DNA of 64,000 nucleotides from Clostridia bacterium (lineage in GTDB: Bacteria > Bacillota > Clostridia > Lachnospirales > JAOARL01): positions 1 to 64,000 of the forward strand of contig JAOARL010000014.1 in assembly GCA_025210555.1 (NCBI GenBank), given 5' to 3'. Made by a program: the position numbers and the translations under genes. Shown here in pieces: positions 56,120 to 64,000 of the stretch (positions within the stretch are counted from its first letter, which is position 1; each line of letters starts with the position of its first letter). Under the pieces are notes generated by a model. That model did not search any database. It was not told the origin of the DNA and saw only the letters and a list, made by a program, of their open reading frames with translations.

Positions 56120-57199
56120 ATGAGACTTGTAAATATTAATGAATTATCTGGAAATGAAATTGTTGCCAAAACAATTATAGATGATAAATTTAGACAACTT
56201 ATAGTAAAAGGTACTAGATATAGATCATCTTTTAATAAAAAATTAGAAGAATTAGGTATCGGTAGAATATATATAGATGATGAAATATCTGATGGAGTAG
56301 AAGTTGAAGACATTATATCGGACTCAACTAGACTTAACGCGCAAATTTTAGTTGGGAAGCAACTTAAAAAGTTTGAGTCAAGTAATCAGATCTCTGTTAA
56401 TGAATTTTCAAAAGTTGCAGGAGATATAGTTGATGAAATAATGAATTCAAGAGACGTTATTTATGACTTGCAGGATATTAAAATAAATGATAACTATACA
56501 TTCCAACATTGTGTTAATGTATGTGTTCTTGCAGTTCTTACTGCTGTTAAGCTTGGAGTTCCAAGGGACAAGATTAAAAAAATGGCTATTGGATGTTTAC
56601 TACATGACTTTGGTAAAGTTCAAATTCCAAATGAAATATTAAACAAGCCAGGAAAATTAACTGCTGATGAATATGAAGAAGTTAAGAAACATCCAATATA
56701 TGGATATGAAGCTTTCACTGAAATAGCACCGATATCAAGAATAGTAATACTTATGCACCATGAAAGATTAGATGGGTCAGGTTATCCTCTTGGTAAAACA
56801 AGTGAAGAAATCTATGATCTAGCTAAAATTTGTGCTGTGTGTGATGTTTTTGATGCTATGACGTCTGAAAGACCTTATAAGAAACCGGTTCCGATTCCTG
56901 AAACATTAAAGCTTATGAGAGCAATGGCTGGAAAACATTTAGATAAGAGAATACTAGATGTGTTTATGGAAAATATTGCTGTTTATCCAGTAGGATCAAT
57001 AGTAGTACTTAATAATGGTTTGGTTGGGATTATTAAGAAAAATAACAAGTCAAATATGTTAAAACCAAAACTAAAAATTATATATGATGCTAAGAAGCAT
57101 ATAAAAATAAATCATGATTTAGATCTTCTAGATAATCCTAAACTTGAGATTAAGAAGACAGTTACGATAGATAAAGAAGGAAACTTTAAATTAGATTAG
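56120..57199 (+). CDS. HD-GYP domain protein (cyclic-di-GMP phosphodiesterase type)
   Basis: A 359-residue protein. The HD-GYP domain (about 125-295) has H130, H162-D163 in LLHDFGK, H191, H213-H214 and the DGSGYP signature at 218-223, so the metal site is complete. Such domains hydrolyse cyclic di-GMP to GMP. The first 110 residues are an unknown N-terminal module and the last 65 a small C-terminal domain (PVGSIVVLNNGLVGII) also seen in other Firmicute HD-GYP proteins. The secreted NAGPA-type gene begins 10 bp later. Confidence 0.9.
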   Translation: MRLVNINELSGNEIVAKTIIDDKFRQLIVKGTRYRSSFNKKLEELGIGRIYIDDEISDGVEVEDIISDSTRLNAQILVGKQLKKFESSNQISVNEFSKVAGDIVDEIMNSRDVIYDLQDIKINDNYTFQHCVNVCVLAVLTAVKLGVPRDKIKKMAIGCLLHDFGKVQIPNEILNKPGKLTADEYEEVKKHPIYGYEAFTEIAPISRIVILMHHERLDGSGYPLGKTSEEIYDLAKICAVCDVFDAMTSERPYKKPVPIPETLKLMRAMAGKHLDKRILDVFMENIAVYPVGSIVVLNNGLVGIIKKNNKSNMLKPKLKIIYDAKKHIKINHDLDLLDNPKLEIKKTVTIDKEGNFKLD

Positions 57200-57209
57200 T
57201 GGTGAATAT

Positions 57210-59858
57210 ATGAAAAAATTACTTTTAATATTAGCACTATGCATAATGACTCAGGATATCCAAGCATATACTGAGTTTTCTTCTATTGAAGATAAGATAG
57301 AGCTAAGAGATGGAATAGAATATACAAAAAAAGAATTGTATACAAAAGAAGGGTTTATTGATTTTCATATTATAAAAATTGATAAGCATGGTAAATATGA
57401 AATAGAAAACATAGTGTCAAAGGATATAGCAGGAGCAAAAAAGAGATTAACAGATCTTGCTAATGAAAATGATTCAATACTTGCAATAAATGCAGAGTTT
57501 TTTAACACTAAAGCAAATCCTACAAATATGTTAGGTGCAAATATTGAAAATGGAAGTCTGAAATATGGAACAACTGGATTAAATGTAGGGCAAAATAAGT
57601 TTGGAGCAGTGGCTATTAGAAATGGAAGCTACAACTTAGAATATCCAACATTTTCTTTAAGTTTAATTAAAAATGAAAATGAAAAAATAGTGCTATCAGC
57701 ATATAACCAATTTGAAGCATTTGGTGGACTTGTATATGGTACTTATGAATATATAAAAGATACAAAGATGCTTGATGAAAAGCATAAGAACATACATAAG
57801 ATTTTGATTGAAGATGGTAAGGTTAAATCTAAGCATGGAATTGCCGAAAATGTAATACTGAAAGAAGGACAAAGTATAATACTTTTCAACAACCCTGCTA
57901 AAGATATCTACAACTTAGGGGATAAAGTGAAGCTTCATGTGGATACAAATATAAATTTAGTAGAAATTAGAAAAATGTTTATGGGAGCTTCAAAAATAAT
58001 TGAGAATGGTAATGTTAAAACAGATGGACTAATTATAACAGGAAGACACCCAAGAAGTTTATTAGGATATAATGAAAATTCAATATATCTAATAGCAGTA
58101 GATGGAAGAAGAAAAAGTATTGGAATAAGACATAGTGAGCTTGGAGAATTTCTTAAAGAGGAAAATATATTTAATGCAATTGCACTTGATGGTGGAGGAT
58201 CTTCAACATTAGTACACAGAAACGGTTTTGGGGAGTATGATGTATTAAATACTCTTTCAGGTACTAGTGAAAGAAGTATACCATCTGCTATAGCAATAAC
58301 TACTAAAAACAAGGAAATAGGAACTGTAAGAGAATTAGACATAGTAGTTCCAAAAGAAAATATATTAATTGGAGAAAAAATTAAAATTGATATATTAGCC
58401 AAAGATAAAAATGGTAATAGCGTAGCTATGGAGAAAGAAGAAATTAAAATTTCAACTAGTGGAATGGAAGTTAAAAAAGATGGTTTATATTTAACTCCTA
58501 TGAAGTCAGGTAAGTTGAAAATAAAGGTTTCATATAAAGGTAGAAAAGAAGAAAAAATAGTTCTTATATCAGATGATATTGTAAAGATAGAAACAGAAGA
58601 TAAGTTAGTACATTTAGGATTTTTTGAAGAAGATGACTTTATAGTATATGCATATAACTCAAATGGTGAAAAAGCGATAATTGATACAGATGTACTTGAT
58701 ATATCAATTGAAAGAAAAGTAGGAGAAGTAAAAGATAATTTAATTAAATCAAATGATGAATTAACTCAAACAATAGGAAGTATTAGATATAAAGATGCTA
58801 TGACACATTTTGTGTTTAGAACAGGATATAAGGAAAAAGAGATAGATTCTTTTGAAAGAGAAGAAGATATAAATTTTGAAATATATAAAGTAGGAACCGA
58901 GGGTAAAGCTAGATATAGTAATACATCATATAAGGGAAGAAAAGCAATAAAGCTTGATTATTCTTTTGAAAATAATGGAAATAGAACGCAAGCTGCTTAT
59001 GTAGATTTTGTTAAACCGATAGATATAGAAGGAGAGCCAAGATCACTTAGTCTTAGAATAAAAGGTGACAATTCTGGAAATATAATAAGAGGTAAATACT
59101 TAGATGCAGAAGGAAATCTTGGAATAATTACATTTACTAAAAATGTAGACTTTAGTAGTTATAAAAGAATATCAGGAATGATAGATGAGGGAACTAAGTA
59201 TCCTATAAAGTTTAAAAAAATATATGTAATAAGTAATAGTGTTGATGATCATATGGAAGGAAGACTATACTTTGATGATTTAAGAGCAGAGTATAAATAT
59301 GACTTTGAAAGTATAAATGCACCAGAAGATAAAGAAAAGGCAGATGAACTTAATAAGCTAATAGATACAGATGATAAATATGTTGTCCTAGGAAATGAAA
59401 GAGAAAAGAAAACTTATTTAGATTATCTTGTATCAAAGAAACAAAATAAAGATAAAGAAGAATTTAAAGATATAAAAGAAGAGAATGATGCATTTAAATA
59501 TATAGAATTAATATTTAGCACAAACAAGTTAAGTGATATGGAAGATGATAAAGTTATAGAGTTATTTAACATGCTAGACAATGAAGAGTTAAAGAATATA
59601 ATTATTAACTCAAATATTAGCATAGATGATATAAGCTATAATGAAAAAGAATTTATATTAAAGAAGATTAAAAGCATAGACAAAAATGTGTTCTGGATAA
59701 AAAAGGAAGCAGAAGAAAGTTATGTTAATAGATACGGTAAACTTAGAAATATGGGAATAAAGAAAGTAATAGAAAAAAATGATGATTTTAATTATATATT
59801 GTTTACAATAGATGATGATAAAAATCTTAATTACTATTATGAAAAGCTTAGTAAATAA
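57210..59858 (+). CDS. Secreted phosphodiester glycosidase family protein (NAGPA domain)
   Basis: An 882-residue exported protein with signal peptide KKLLLILALCIMTQDIQA. The NAGPA/DUF2233 domain (about 60-370) shows AINAEFFN near 90 and the conserved ALDGGGSSTLV near 326-336. Then comes a BIG2-like Ig domain (about 372-455), a jelly-roll, carbohydrate-binding-like domain (about 555-695) and a Lys-rich helical tail. NAGPA relatives cleave GlcNAc-phosphodiesters or modify wall polysaccharide. It heads a tightly packed envelope operon with an FAD oxidoreductase, DUF5693 and CsaB. Confidence 0.83.
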   Translation: MKKLLLILALCIMTQDIQAYTEFSSIEDKIELRDGIEYTKKELYTKEGFIDFHIIKIDKHGKYEIENIVSKDIAGAKKRLTDLANENDSILAINAEFFNTKANPTNMLGANIENGSLKYGTTGLNVGQNKFGAVAIRNGSYNLEYPTFSLSLIKNENEKIVLSAYNQFEAFGGLVYGTYEYIKDTKMLDEKHKNIHKILIEDGKVKSKHGIAENVILKEGQSIILFNNPAKDIYNLGDKVKLHVDTNINLVEIRKMFMGASKIIENGNVKTDGLIITGRHPRSLLGYNENSIYLIAVDGRRKSIGIRHSELGEFLKEENIFNAIALDGGGSSTLVHRNGFGEYDVLNTLSGTSERSIPSAIAITTKNKEIGTVRELDIVVPKENILIGEKIKIDILAKDKNGNSVAMEKEEIKISTSGMEVKKDGLYLTPMKSGKLKIKVSYKGRKEEKIVLISDDIVKIETEDKLVHLGFFEEDDFIVYAYNSNGEKAIIDTDVLDISIERKVGEVKDNLIKSNDELTQTIGSIRYKDAMTHFVFRTGYKEKEIDSFEREEDINFEIYKVGTEGKARYSNTSYKGRKAIKLDYSFENNGNRTQAAYVDFVKPIDIEGEPRSLSLRIKGDNSGNIIRGKYLDAEGNLGIITFTKNVDFSSYKRISGMIDEGTKYPIKFKKIYVISNSVDDHMEGRLYFDDLRAEYKYDFESINAPEDKEKADELNKLIDTDDKYVVLGNEREKKTYLDYLVSKKQNKDKEEFKDIKEENDAFKYIELIFSTNKLSDMEDDKVIELFNMLDNEELKNIIINSNISIDDISYNEKEFILKKIKSIDKNVFWIKKEAEESYVNRYGKLRNMGIKKVIEKNDDFNYILFTIDDDKNLNYYYEKLSK

Positions 59859-59872
59859 ATAAGGGGTAAAGC

Positions 59873-61672
59873 ATGCATAAAAAAATAATACTTCTAGTAG
59901 CTATATGCATATTGTCGGTTTTAAGTGCTTTTAAAGCTGGTGGAGAAGACAAGAAAGTTACTATAGAAGACATGAAAATTGAAAAGGAATTTGACATAAT
60001 AGTTTTTGGTACGGATCCTGAAGGAATTGCAGCAGCAGTATCAGCTTCAAGATTAGATCAAAAAGTTCTTTTGGTGGATAAAAGAGAAAGACTTGGTGGA
60101 TTATTTACATTAGGTGGATTAAATAGTTTAGATATGAATTATAATCCAGAAAAAGAACTTCTAACAAAAGGATTATTTGAAGAATTCTTTAAAAGAGTAG
60201 ATGAAAAGACTTCATTTAATACTCATTTAGCAGAAAAAGCGTTTAATGATATGGTAAATGAGGAAAAGAATATAACTTTACTTTTGGGTAAAGAAATTCA
60301 AAAGATTGAAGTTAAAGAAAATAAGATAGAGCATATTAAGTATAAAGATGATCCAATTTTATACAAAGCTAAGGTATATATAGATACTACTCAAGATGGG
60401 GATATTGCGTATTTAACAGGTGTTCCATATACAACAGGAATGGAAGATGCAGGTGTTAAAGGAAGAAAACAAGTTGCTACTTTGGTATTTGAAGTAGCAG
60501 GAGTTGATTATGAGAAGATATATAAACATTTAAGAGCTGATGGCGATTATCATACAGGAGCTGATGAAACTTCAGCTTGGGGGTTCTTAAATGAAATGAA
60601 AGGTTATAAAAGTTTAAGTGATAGAATTAGATTAAGAGGACTTAATATAGGTAAAGAAGATGATGGTAAAGTTCTTATAAATGCAATGCATATATTTGGA
60701 GTAGACCCACTCAGTGAAAAGTCAAAAAGTGAAGCAATAGAACTTGCTAAAACAGAGCTTGTATATGTAATTGAATATATGAGAGAAAATATTGTAGGAT
60801 TTGAAAACGCATATTTATCAAAAACAATGGAAGAGTTATATATAAGAGAAAGTAGACATATAGATGGTGAATATAAGTTAACTATAAATGATGTATTAGA
60901 GAATAAAAACTTTGATGATAAGATAGCATTAGGTTCATATCCTATTGATATTCAGCCTACTTCAATACATGACTGGGGAACAGTTATAGGAACACCAAAA
61001 ACTTATAGTATACCTATAAGATGTATTGTTCCAAAGAAAATTGAAAACTTACTTGTAGCAAGTAGAGCTTCAAGCTATACATCATTAGCTCATGGAACAA
61101 CTAGAGTAGTTCCAGTAGGAATGGTAGTTGCAGAAGCAGCATCAGTAACGGCTTTTGTTTCTATATATGATGAAATTTCACTTAGAGACCTTGCATATAG
61201 TAAGGAGCATATAAGTAAGGTTCAGGAAATACTTAAACTTCAAGGTGCAAACTTAAATGAATTCAGTTATCCATCTGAATATGATTATCATTGGACAATT
61301 GAAGGAACTAGAATGATGTTTGAAAAAGGATTTGTATCAGGTGGATATTCAAATGATTATAAACTTGGAAATAAAATGAAATATAATGAATTTGAAAATC
61401 TTTTTAGAAACTTCAGTAAGTATGTGTATGGTAGAAAGTTAAATACTCAGTTTGTAGTAGCTAATAACAAGTTTGATTTTGTAGAAAAAGATGTGATAGC
61501 TAGTATACTTACTACTTTTGCAGAAAACAAGAAAGAAAACTTTGAGTATTTATATAAAAATGGATATATTAAAGAAGTAACATACAATAAGCTAAAAAAC
61601 AAAAATAAACTTTTGAAAGCAGAAGTATATATGATGGTTAAAGAGTTTGCAGATTATCTAGGAGTTGATTAG
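59873..61672 (+). CDS. Exported FAD-dependent oxidoreductase
   Basis: A 599-residue flavoprotein of the FAD_oxidored group with an N-terminal hydrophobic export signal (residues 4-22). The Rossmann motif FGTDPEGIAAAVSASRLDQKV (about 45-65) replaces the common GxGxxG with GTDPEG, and LGGLFTLGGLNSLD follows. C-terminal segments SRASSYTSLAHGTTRVVPVGMV carry the second FAD contact. The reaction is unknown. It recurs beside DUF5693 and CsaB in Firmicutes and is probably linked to secondary cell-wall polymer synthesis. It overlaps the next gene by 8 bp. Confidence 0.82.
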   Translation: MHKKIILLVAICILSVLSAFKAGGEDKKVTIEDMKIEKEFDIIVFGTDPEGIAAAVSASRLDQKVLLVDKRERLGGLFTLGGLNSLDMNYNPEKELLTKGLFEEFFKRVDEKTSFNTHLAEKAFNDMVNEEKNITLLLGKEIQKIEVKENKIEHIKYKDDPILYKAKVYIDTTQDGDIAYLTGVPYTTGMEDAGVKGRKQVATLVFEVAGVDYEKIYKHLRADGDYHTGADETSAWGFLNEMKGYKSLSDRIRLRGLNIGKEDDGKVLINAMHIFGVDPLSEKSKSEAIELAKTELVYVIEYMRENIVGFENAYLSKTMEELYIRESRHIDGEYKLTINDVLENKNFDDKIALGSYPIDIQPTSIHDWGTVIGTPKTYSIPIRCIVPKKIENLLVASRASSYTSLAHGTTRVVPVGMVVAEAASVTAFVSIYDEISLRDLAYSKEHISKVQEILKLQGANLNEFSYPSEYDYHWTIEGTRMMFEKGFVSGGYSNDYKLGNKMKYNEFENLFRNFSKYVYGRKLNTQFVVANNKFDFVEKDVIASILTTFAENKKENFEYLYKNGYIKEVTYNKLKNKNKLLKAEVYMMVKEFADYLGVD

Positions 61673-61673
61673 T

Positions 61674-63374
61674 ATGAAAAAAATATTATATGCTTTAATA
61701 GCAGTATTTTTCGTAGTATCTTTATCAAACGTATTTAATAAGGTTGATTATGAAAAAAACAAAGAATACAAATTTGTATTAGAGTATAATGATTTTAAAA
61801 AAATAAGGGATGAAGATGTTGTTTCAACTCTTTTTGAAAAGGGAATAGGTGTTTTATACAAAGAAAAAAACATTTATAACTTAGTAGCGGAAGGTAAAGC
61901 TAAAATTATAAAAGAAATTGATTTTGACAAAGATTTTTACAAGACTGGAAATTGGTACTTAGAATTTGCTAATAAGGAACTTGCTGATAGAGCCTTAAAA
62001 TATATGAGCAAAAAAATAGATGTTAAAATAGTAGATGAAAATATAGTTGAATTTGCTAGATTTGATGCTAATGATGTTATGGCTACATATATTGGATTTG
62101 GAAATGAGGTTTATGAGGATGCAAAAACATCTGAAGTGTTAATATCAAATCATTATGATGAAGATGTAATAAATGAAGCTAAAAAGATTAAAGGGCTTGA
62201 TACTTTTTACTTTATAGTTAATCAAAATAAGATAGAAGAAAAGATTGATATAGAAGATTATAATTTAGGTCTTATAGAGTTCTACAAAAATAATGATTTA
62301 GCTATTCTTAAAAGTGATATAAATTATAAAGAACTTATAAGGATGCATAGACTAAGGGATGATGAAGTATCTAAATATGATAAAAATAATTTAATTGCTA
62401 GATATGAATTAGCTGTTAAAGAAAGAAATGTTAAAACAATATATCATAAGATTAATTTCAAAGATGAAAATTATATAGAAACAATAAATGATTTTATTGA
62501 TAGGATGGATGAATCAGGGTACAAGTTGGTAAGTGAAATATCAGATAGAAACTTAACGACCAGCAATAATGTTAAATATTTAATTGCTCTTATAATGATT
62601 GCTATAACATATTTATTAGTTGAAAGTGTAAAAATTAACGATTTGGTAAAAGGAGCCTTAATTGCTTTAGTAGGAATAGCTATATTATTATCTAAAAGTG
62701 TTTTAGCTTTATATGTAGCAGTAGTTGGTCCTCTATATGTAATTAGTATATTAGATGATAAAGAGGTAAAAAGTTTAGTTAAAGCTGTATTTGTTTCAGT
62801 TATGCTTGGATCTATGATTCAAAGTTTATTAGTGGATATTTATTATATAAATGAAGTGTTTATATTTAGAGGGATAAAGTTATCATTTGTGCTTCCATTT
62901 ATACTAGTAGCAATATATGAATTTATGAAAATGAATGAATTTAACATAAAAAAGACTTATGAAGAAACAAAAGAACTTCTAAATAAAAATGTAAAAGTTA
63001 TTTATATTGCACTTGGAGTAGTAGCTATATCTATATTAGCTATTATGTTACTTAGAAGTGGTAATTCTAATTTAGCAACAGCATTTGAACTTAAGCTTAG
63101 AGTCTTAATAACTAACATATTAGGGGTTAGACCAAGATTTAAGGAAGTTGCATTAGCATATCCTCTATTAGTATTTGCAATTAAGTATGGTAAAAACTAT
63201 TACCTAAAAGTATTTGCAGCTCTTGTACCAATATCAATAATAAATACATTCTGCCACATATATACACCTTATATGGTATCGCTTCAAAGAACAATTTTGG
63301 GAGCAATAATAGGTGTAATTGTAGGGCTTGTATGTTATAATATTTTTGAATTTATAAAAAGGAGAGTATTATGA
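61674..63374 (+). CDS. DUF5693 family membrane protein
   Basis: A 566-residue protein. One N-terminal hydrophobic segment, an extracytoplasmic domain of about 280 residues, then about eight membrane helices (from about 305 on). The arrangement and place before csaB identify DUF5693, of unknown function. ATG 61674 has AGGAG-like sequence upstream, within the end of the FAD gene; an in-frame start at 61665 is also possible. Its stop overlaps the csaB start (ATGA). Confidence 0.82.
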   Translation: MKKILYALIAVFFVVSLSNVFNKVDYEKNKEYKFVLEYNDFKKIRDEDVVSTLFEKGIGVLYKEKNIYNLVAEGKAKIIKEIDFDKDFYKTGNWYLEFANKELADRALKYMSKKIDVKIVDENIVEFARFDANDVMATYIGFGNEVYEDAKTSEVLISNHYDEDVINEAKKIKGLDTFYFIVNQNKIEEKIDIEDYNLGLIEFYKNNDLAILKSDINYKELIRMHRLRDDEVSKYDKNNLIARYELAVKERNVKTIYHKINFKDENYIETINDFIDRMDESGYKLVSEISDRNLTTSNNVKYLIALIMIAITYLLVESVKINDLVKGALIALVGIAILLSKSVLALYVAVVGPLYVISILDDKEVKSLVKAVFVSVMLGSMIQSLLVDIYYINEVFIFRGIKLSFVLPFILVAIYEFMKMNEFNIKKTYEETKELLNKNVKVIYIALGVVAISILAIMLLRSGNSNLATAFELKLRVLITNILGVRPRFKEVALAYPLLVFAIKYGKNYYLKVFAALVPISIINTFCHIYTPYMVSLQRTILGAIIGVIVGLVCYNIFEFIKRRVL

Positions 63375-64000
63375 AAAAAATTGTAATCTCAGGATACTAT
63401 GGTTTTGACAATGCTGGAGACGAAGCAATTTTATATTCAATAGTTGAAAGTTTTAAAGATGAATATGAGATTACTGTTTTAAGTAATAATCCAGAAAAGA
63501 CAAAAAAAGATTATGGTGTTAAAAGTGTAGATAGATGGAATATACTAAAGGTAACTAAAGCTATAAGAGAATCAGACTTGTTAATAAGTGGTGGTGGAAG
63601 TTTACTTCAAGATGCTACTAGTATTAAAAATGTTACATATTATTTAGCGGTTATTAAAATAGCACAGGTGCATGGAAAAAAAGTAGTTGTGTTTTCACAA
63701 GGCGTTGGGCCAGTTAATAAGAAGATAAATAGACATTTCATAAATAAGACATTAAACAAAGTAGACAAAGTTTTTGTAAGAGATGAAAATTCCAAGAAGC
63801 TTTTATTAAAATTTGGTATTGATCCATATTTAGTTGTAACATCAGTTGATCCGGTAATAAAGGTTGAAAAGAACCAGAATAGGGTTGCAAGAGGAAAAGA
63901 AATTCTTTCAGATTTTACAGTTGAAGATAAAAAAACTATACTTATAAGTGTTAGAGATTGGCATTTTAAAAATAAAAGTTTGTTTGTTGAAAATATAACT
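63371..64000 (+). CDS. csaB: Polysaccharide pyruvyl transferase CsaB (partial, cut by window end)
   Basis: The first 210 codons, open to the window edge. KIVISGYYGFDNAGDEAIL is the diagnostic start of CsaB, followed by SGGGSLLQD and VVVFSQGVGPV. CsaB adds ketal pyruvate to secondary cell-wall polysaccharide, which then binds S-layer-homology domains. The start overlaps the DUF5693 stop (ATGA), so translation is coupled. Its presence argues for a Gram-positive-type host with SLH-anchored surface proteins. Confidence 0.93.
   Translation, partial: MKKIVISGYYGFDNAGDEAILYSIVESFKDEYEITVLSNNPEKTKKDYGVKSVDRWNILKVTKAIRESDLLISGGGSLLQDATSIKNVTYYLAVIKIAQVHGKKVVVFSQGVGPVNKKINRHFINKTLNKVDKVFVRDENSKKLLLKFGIDPYLVVTSVDPVIKVEKNQNRVARGKEILSDFTVEDKKTILISVRDWHFKNKSLFVENIT

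Noticed and set aside
57935-58402. 155-residue minus-strand open frame
   Set aside because: Antisense shadow of the NAGPA-domain gene.

Overview
The window is 64 kb of AT-rich DNA (about 30 % GC by eye) with strong GGAGG ribosome binding sites, frequent GTG/TTG starts, heavy AGA and ATA codon use and short rho-independent terminators. The gene set points to a low-GC, probably anaerobic member of the Bacillota (Clostridia/Tissierellia-like): the rpsB-tsf-pyrH-frr-uppS-rseP block, a CsaB pyruvyl transferase beside a DUF5693 protein, a 6S-like RNA, bacteriohemerythrin and a CoA-disulfide reductase-rhodanese fusion. I cannot name genus or species, and a Fusobacteriota-like host is not strictly excluded. 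Nearly every gene lies on the + strand.

Layout. 0-14.1 kb: accessory metabolism and transport (ABC exporter, inositol-monophosphatase-like enzyme, DEAD-box helicase, two Nudix hydrolases, MFS and MATE transporters, uracil-DNA-glycosylase-like protein, APH-like kinase, pyrophosphatase, GNAT, adenylate-kinase-like protein, alpha/beta hydrolase). 14.2-19.7 kb: five genes of unknown function, including a HExxH protein and a tandem paralogue that has lost the motif. 19.7-24.6 kb: translation and envelope core operon. 24.7-26.7 kb: an ATPase + RloB pair (AbiL-like defence). 26.8-31.9 kb: an RsiV-like protein and an RND efflux pair. 31.9-32.1 kb: 6S-like RNA. 33.4-38 kb: glycosyltransferase, MurJ, DUF4330 and O-antigen-ligase-like proteins of a surface-polysaccharide locus. 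38-44.3 kb: redox, hemerythrin, XRE regulator, U32 and cyclophilin genes.

The most unusual part is 44.3-50.2 kb. Four tRNA genes (Tyr, Leu, Gly-TCC, Gly-GCC) are followed by two tandem units of 2.38 and 2.25 kb, each bounded by a 44-bp copy of the 3' half of tRNA-Gly(GCC) and carrying paired TCTAACC heptamers near both ends. No integrase is present. Unit 1 carries a zinc-ribbon peptide, two small proteins and a KAP-family P-loop ATPase. Unit 2 carries a coiled-coil protein with a C-terminal membrane anchor, an AbiF/Abi_2-family HEPN protein (R216-x4-H221) and, directly after it, two nearly identical 60-nt RNA genes, each with its own -10 box, a 6-bp hairpin and a terminator; the only differences between the RNAs lie in hairpin loops. 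I read this as an AbiF-ncRNA module on an integrase-less, tRNA-targeted mobile cassette.

49.4-55.6 kb continues with accessory genes: a uridine-kinase-like protein, a nucleotidyltransferase-like protein, an XRE regulator that may need a -1 frameshift on an A-AAA-AAC heptamer, a DMT transporter and an MltR-like protein with another R-x4-H motif. 56.1-64 kb returns to core functions: an HD-GYP protein, then a tightly packed envelope operon (NAGPA-type secreted protein, secreted FAD oxidoreductase, DUF5693 membrane protein, CsaB) that runs off the right edge.
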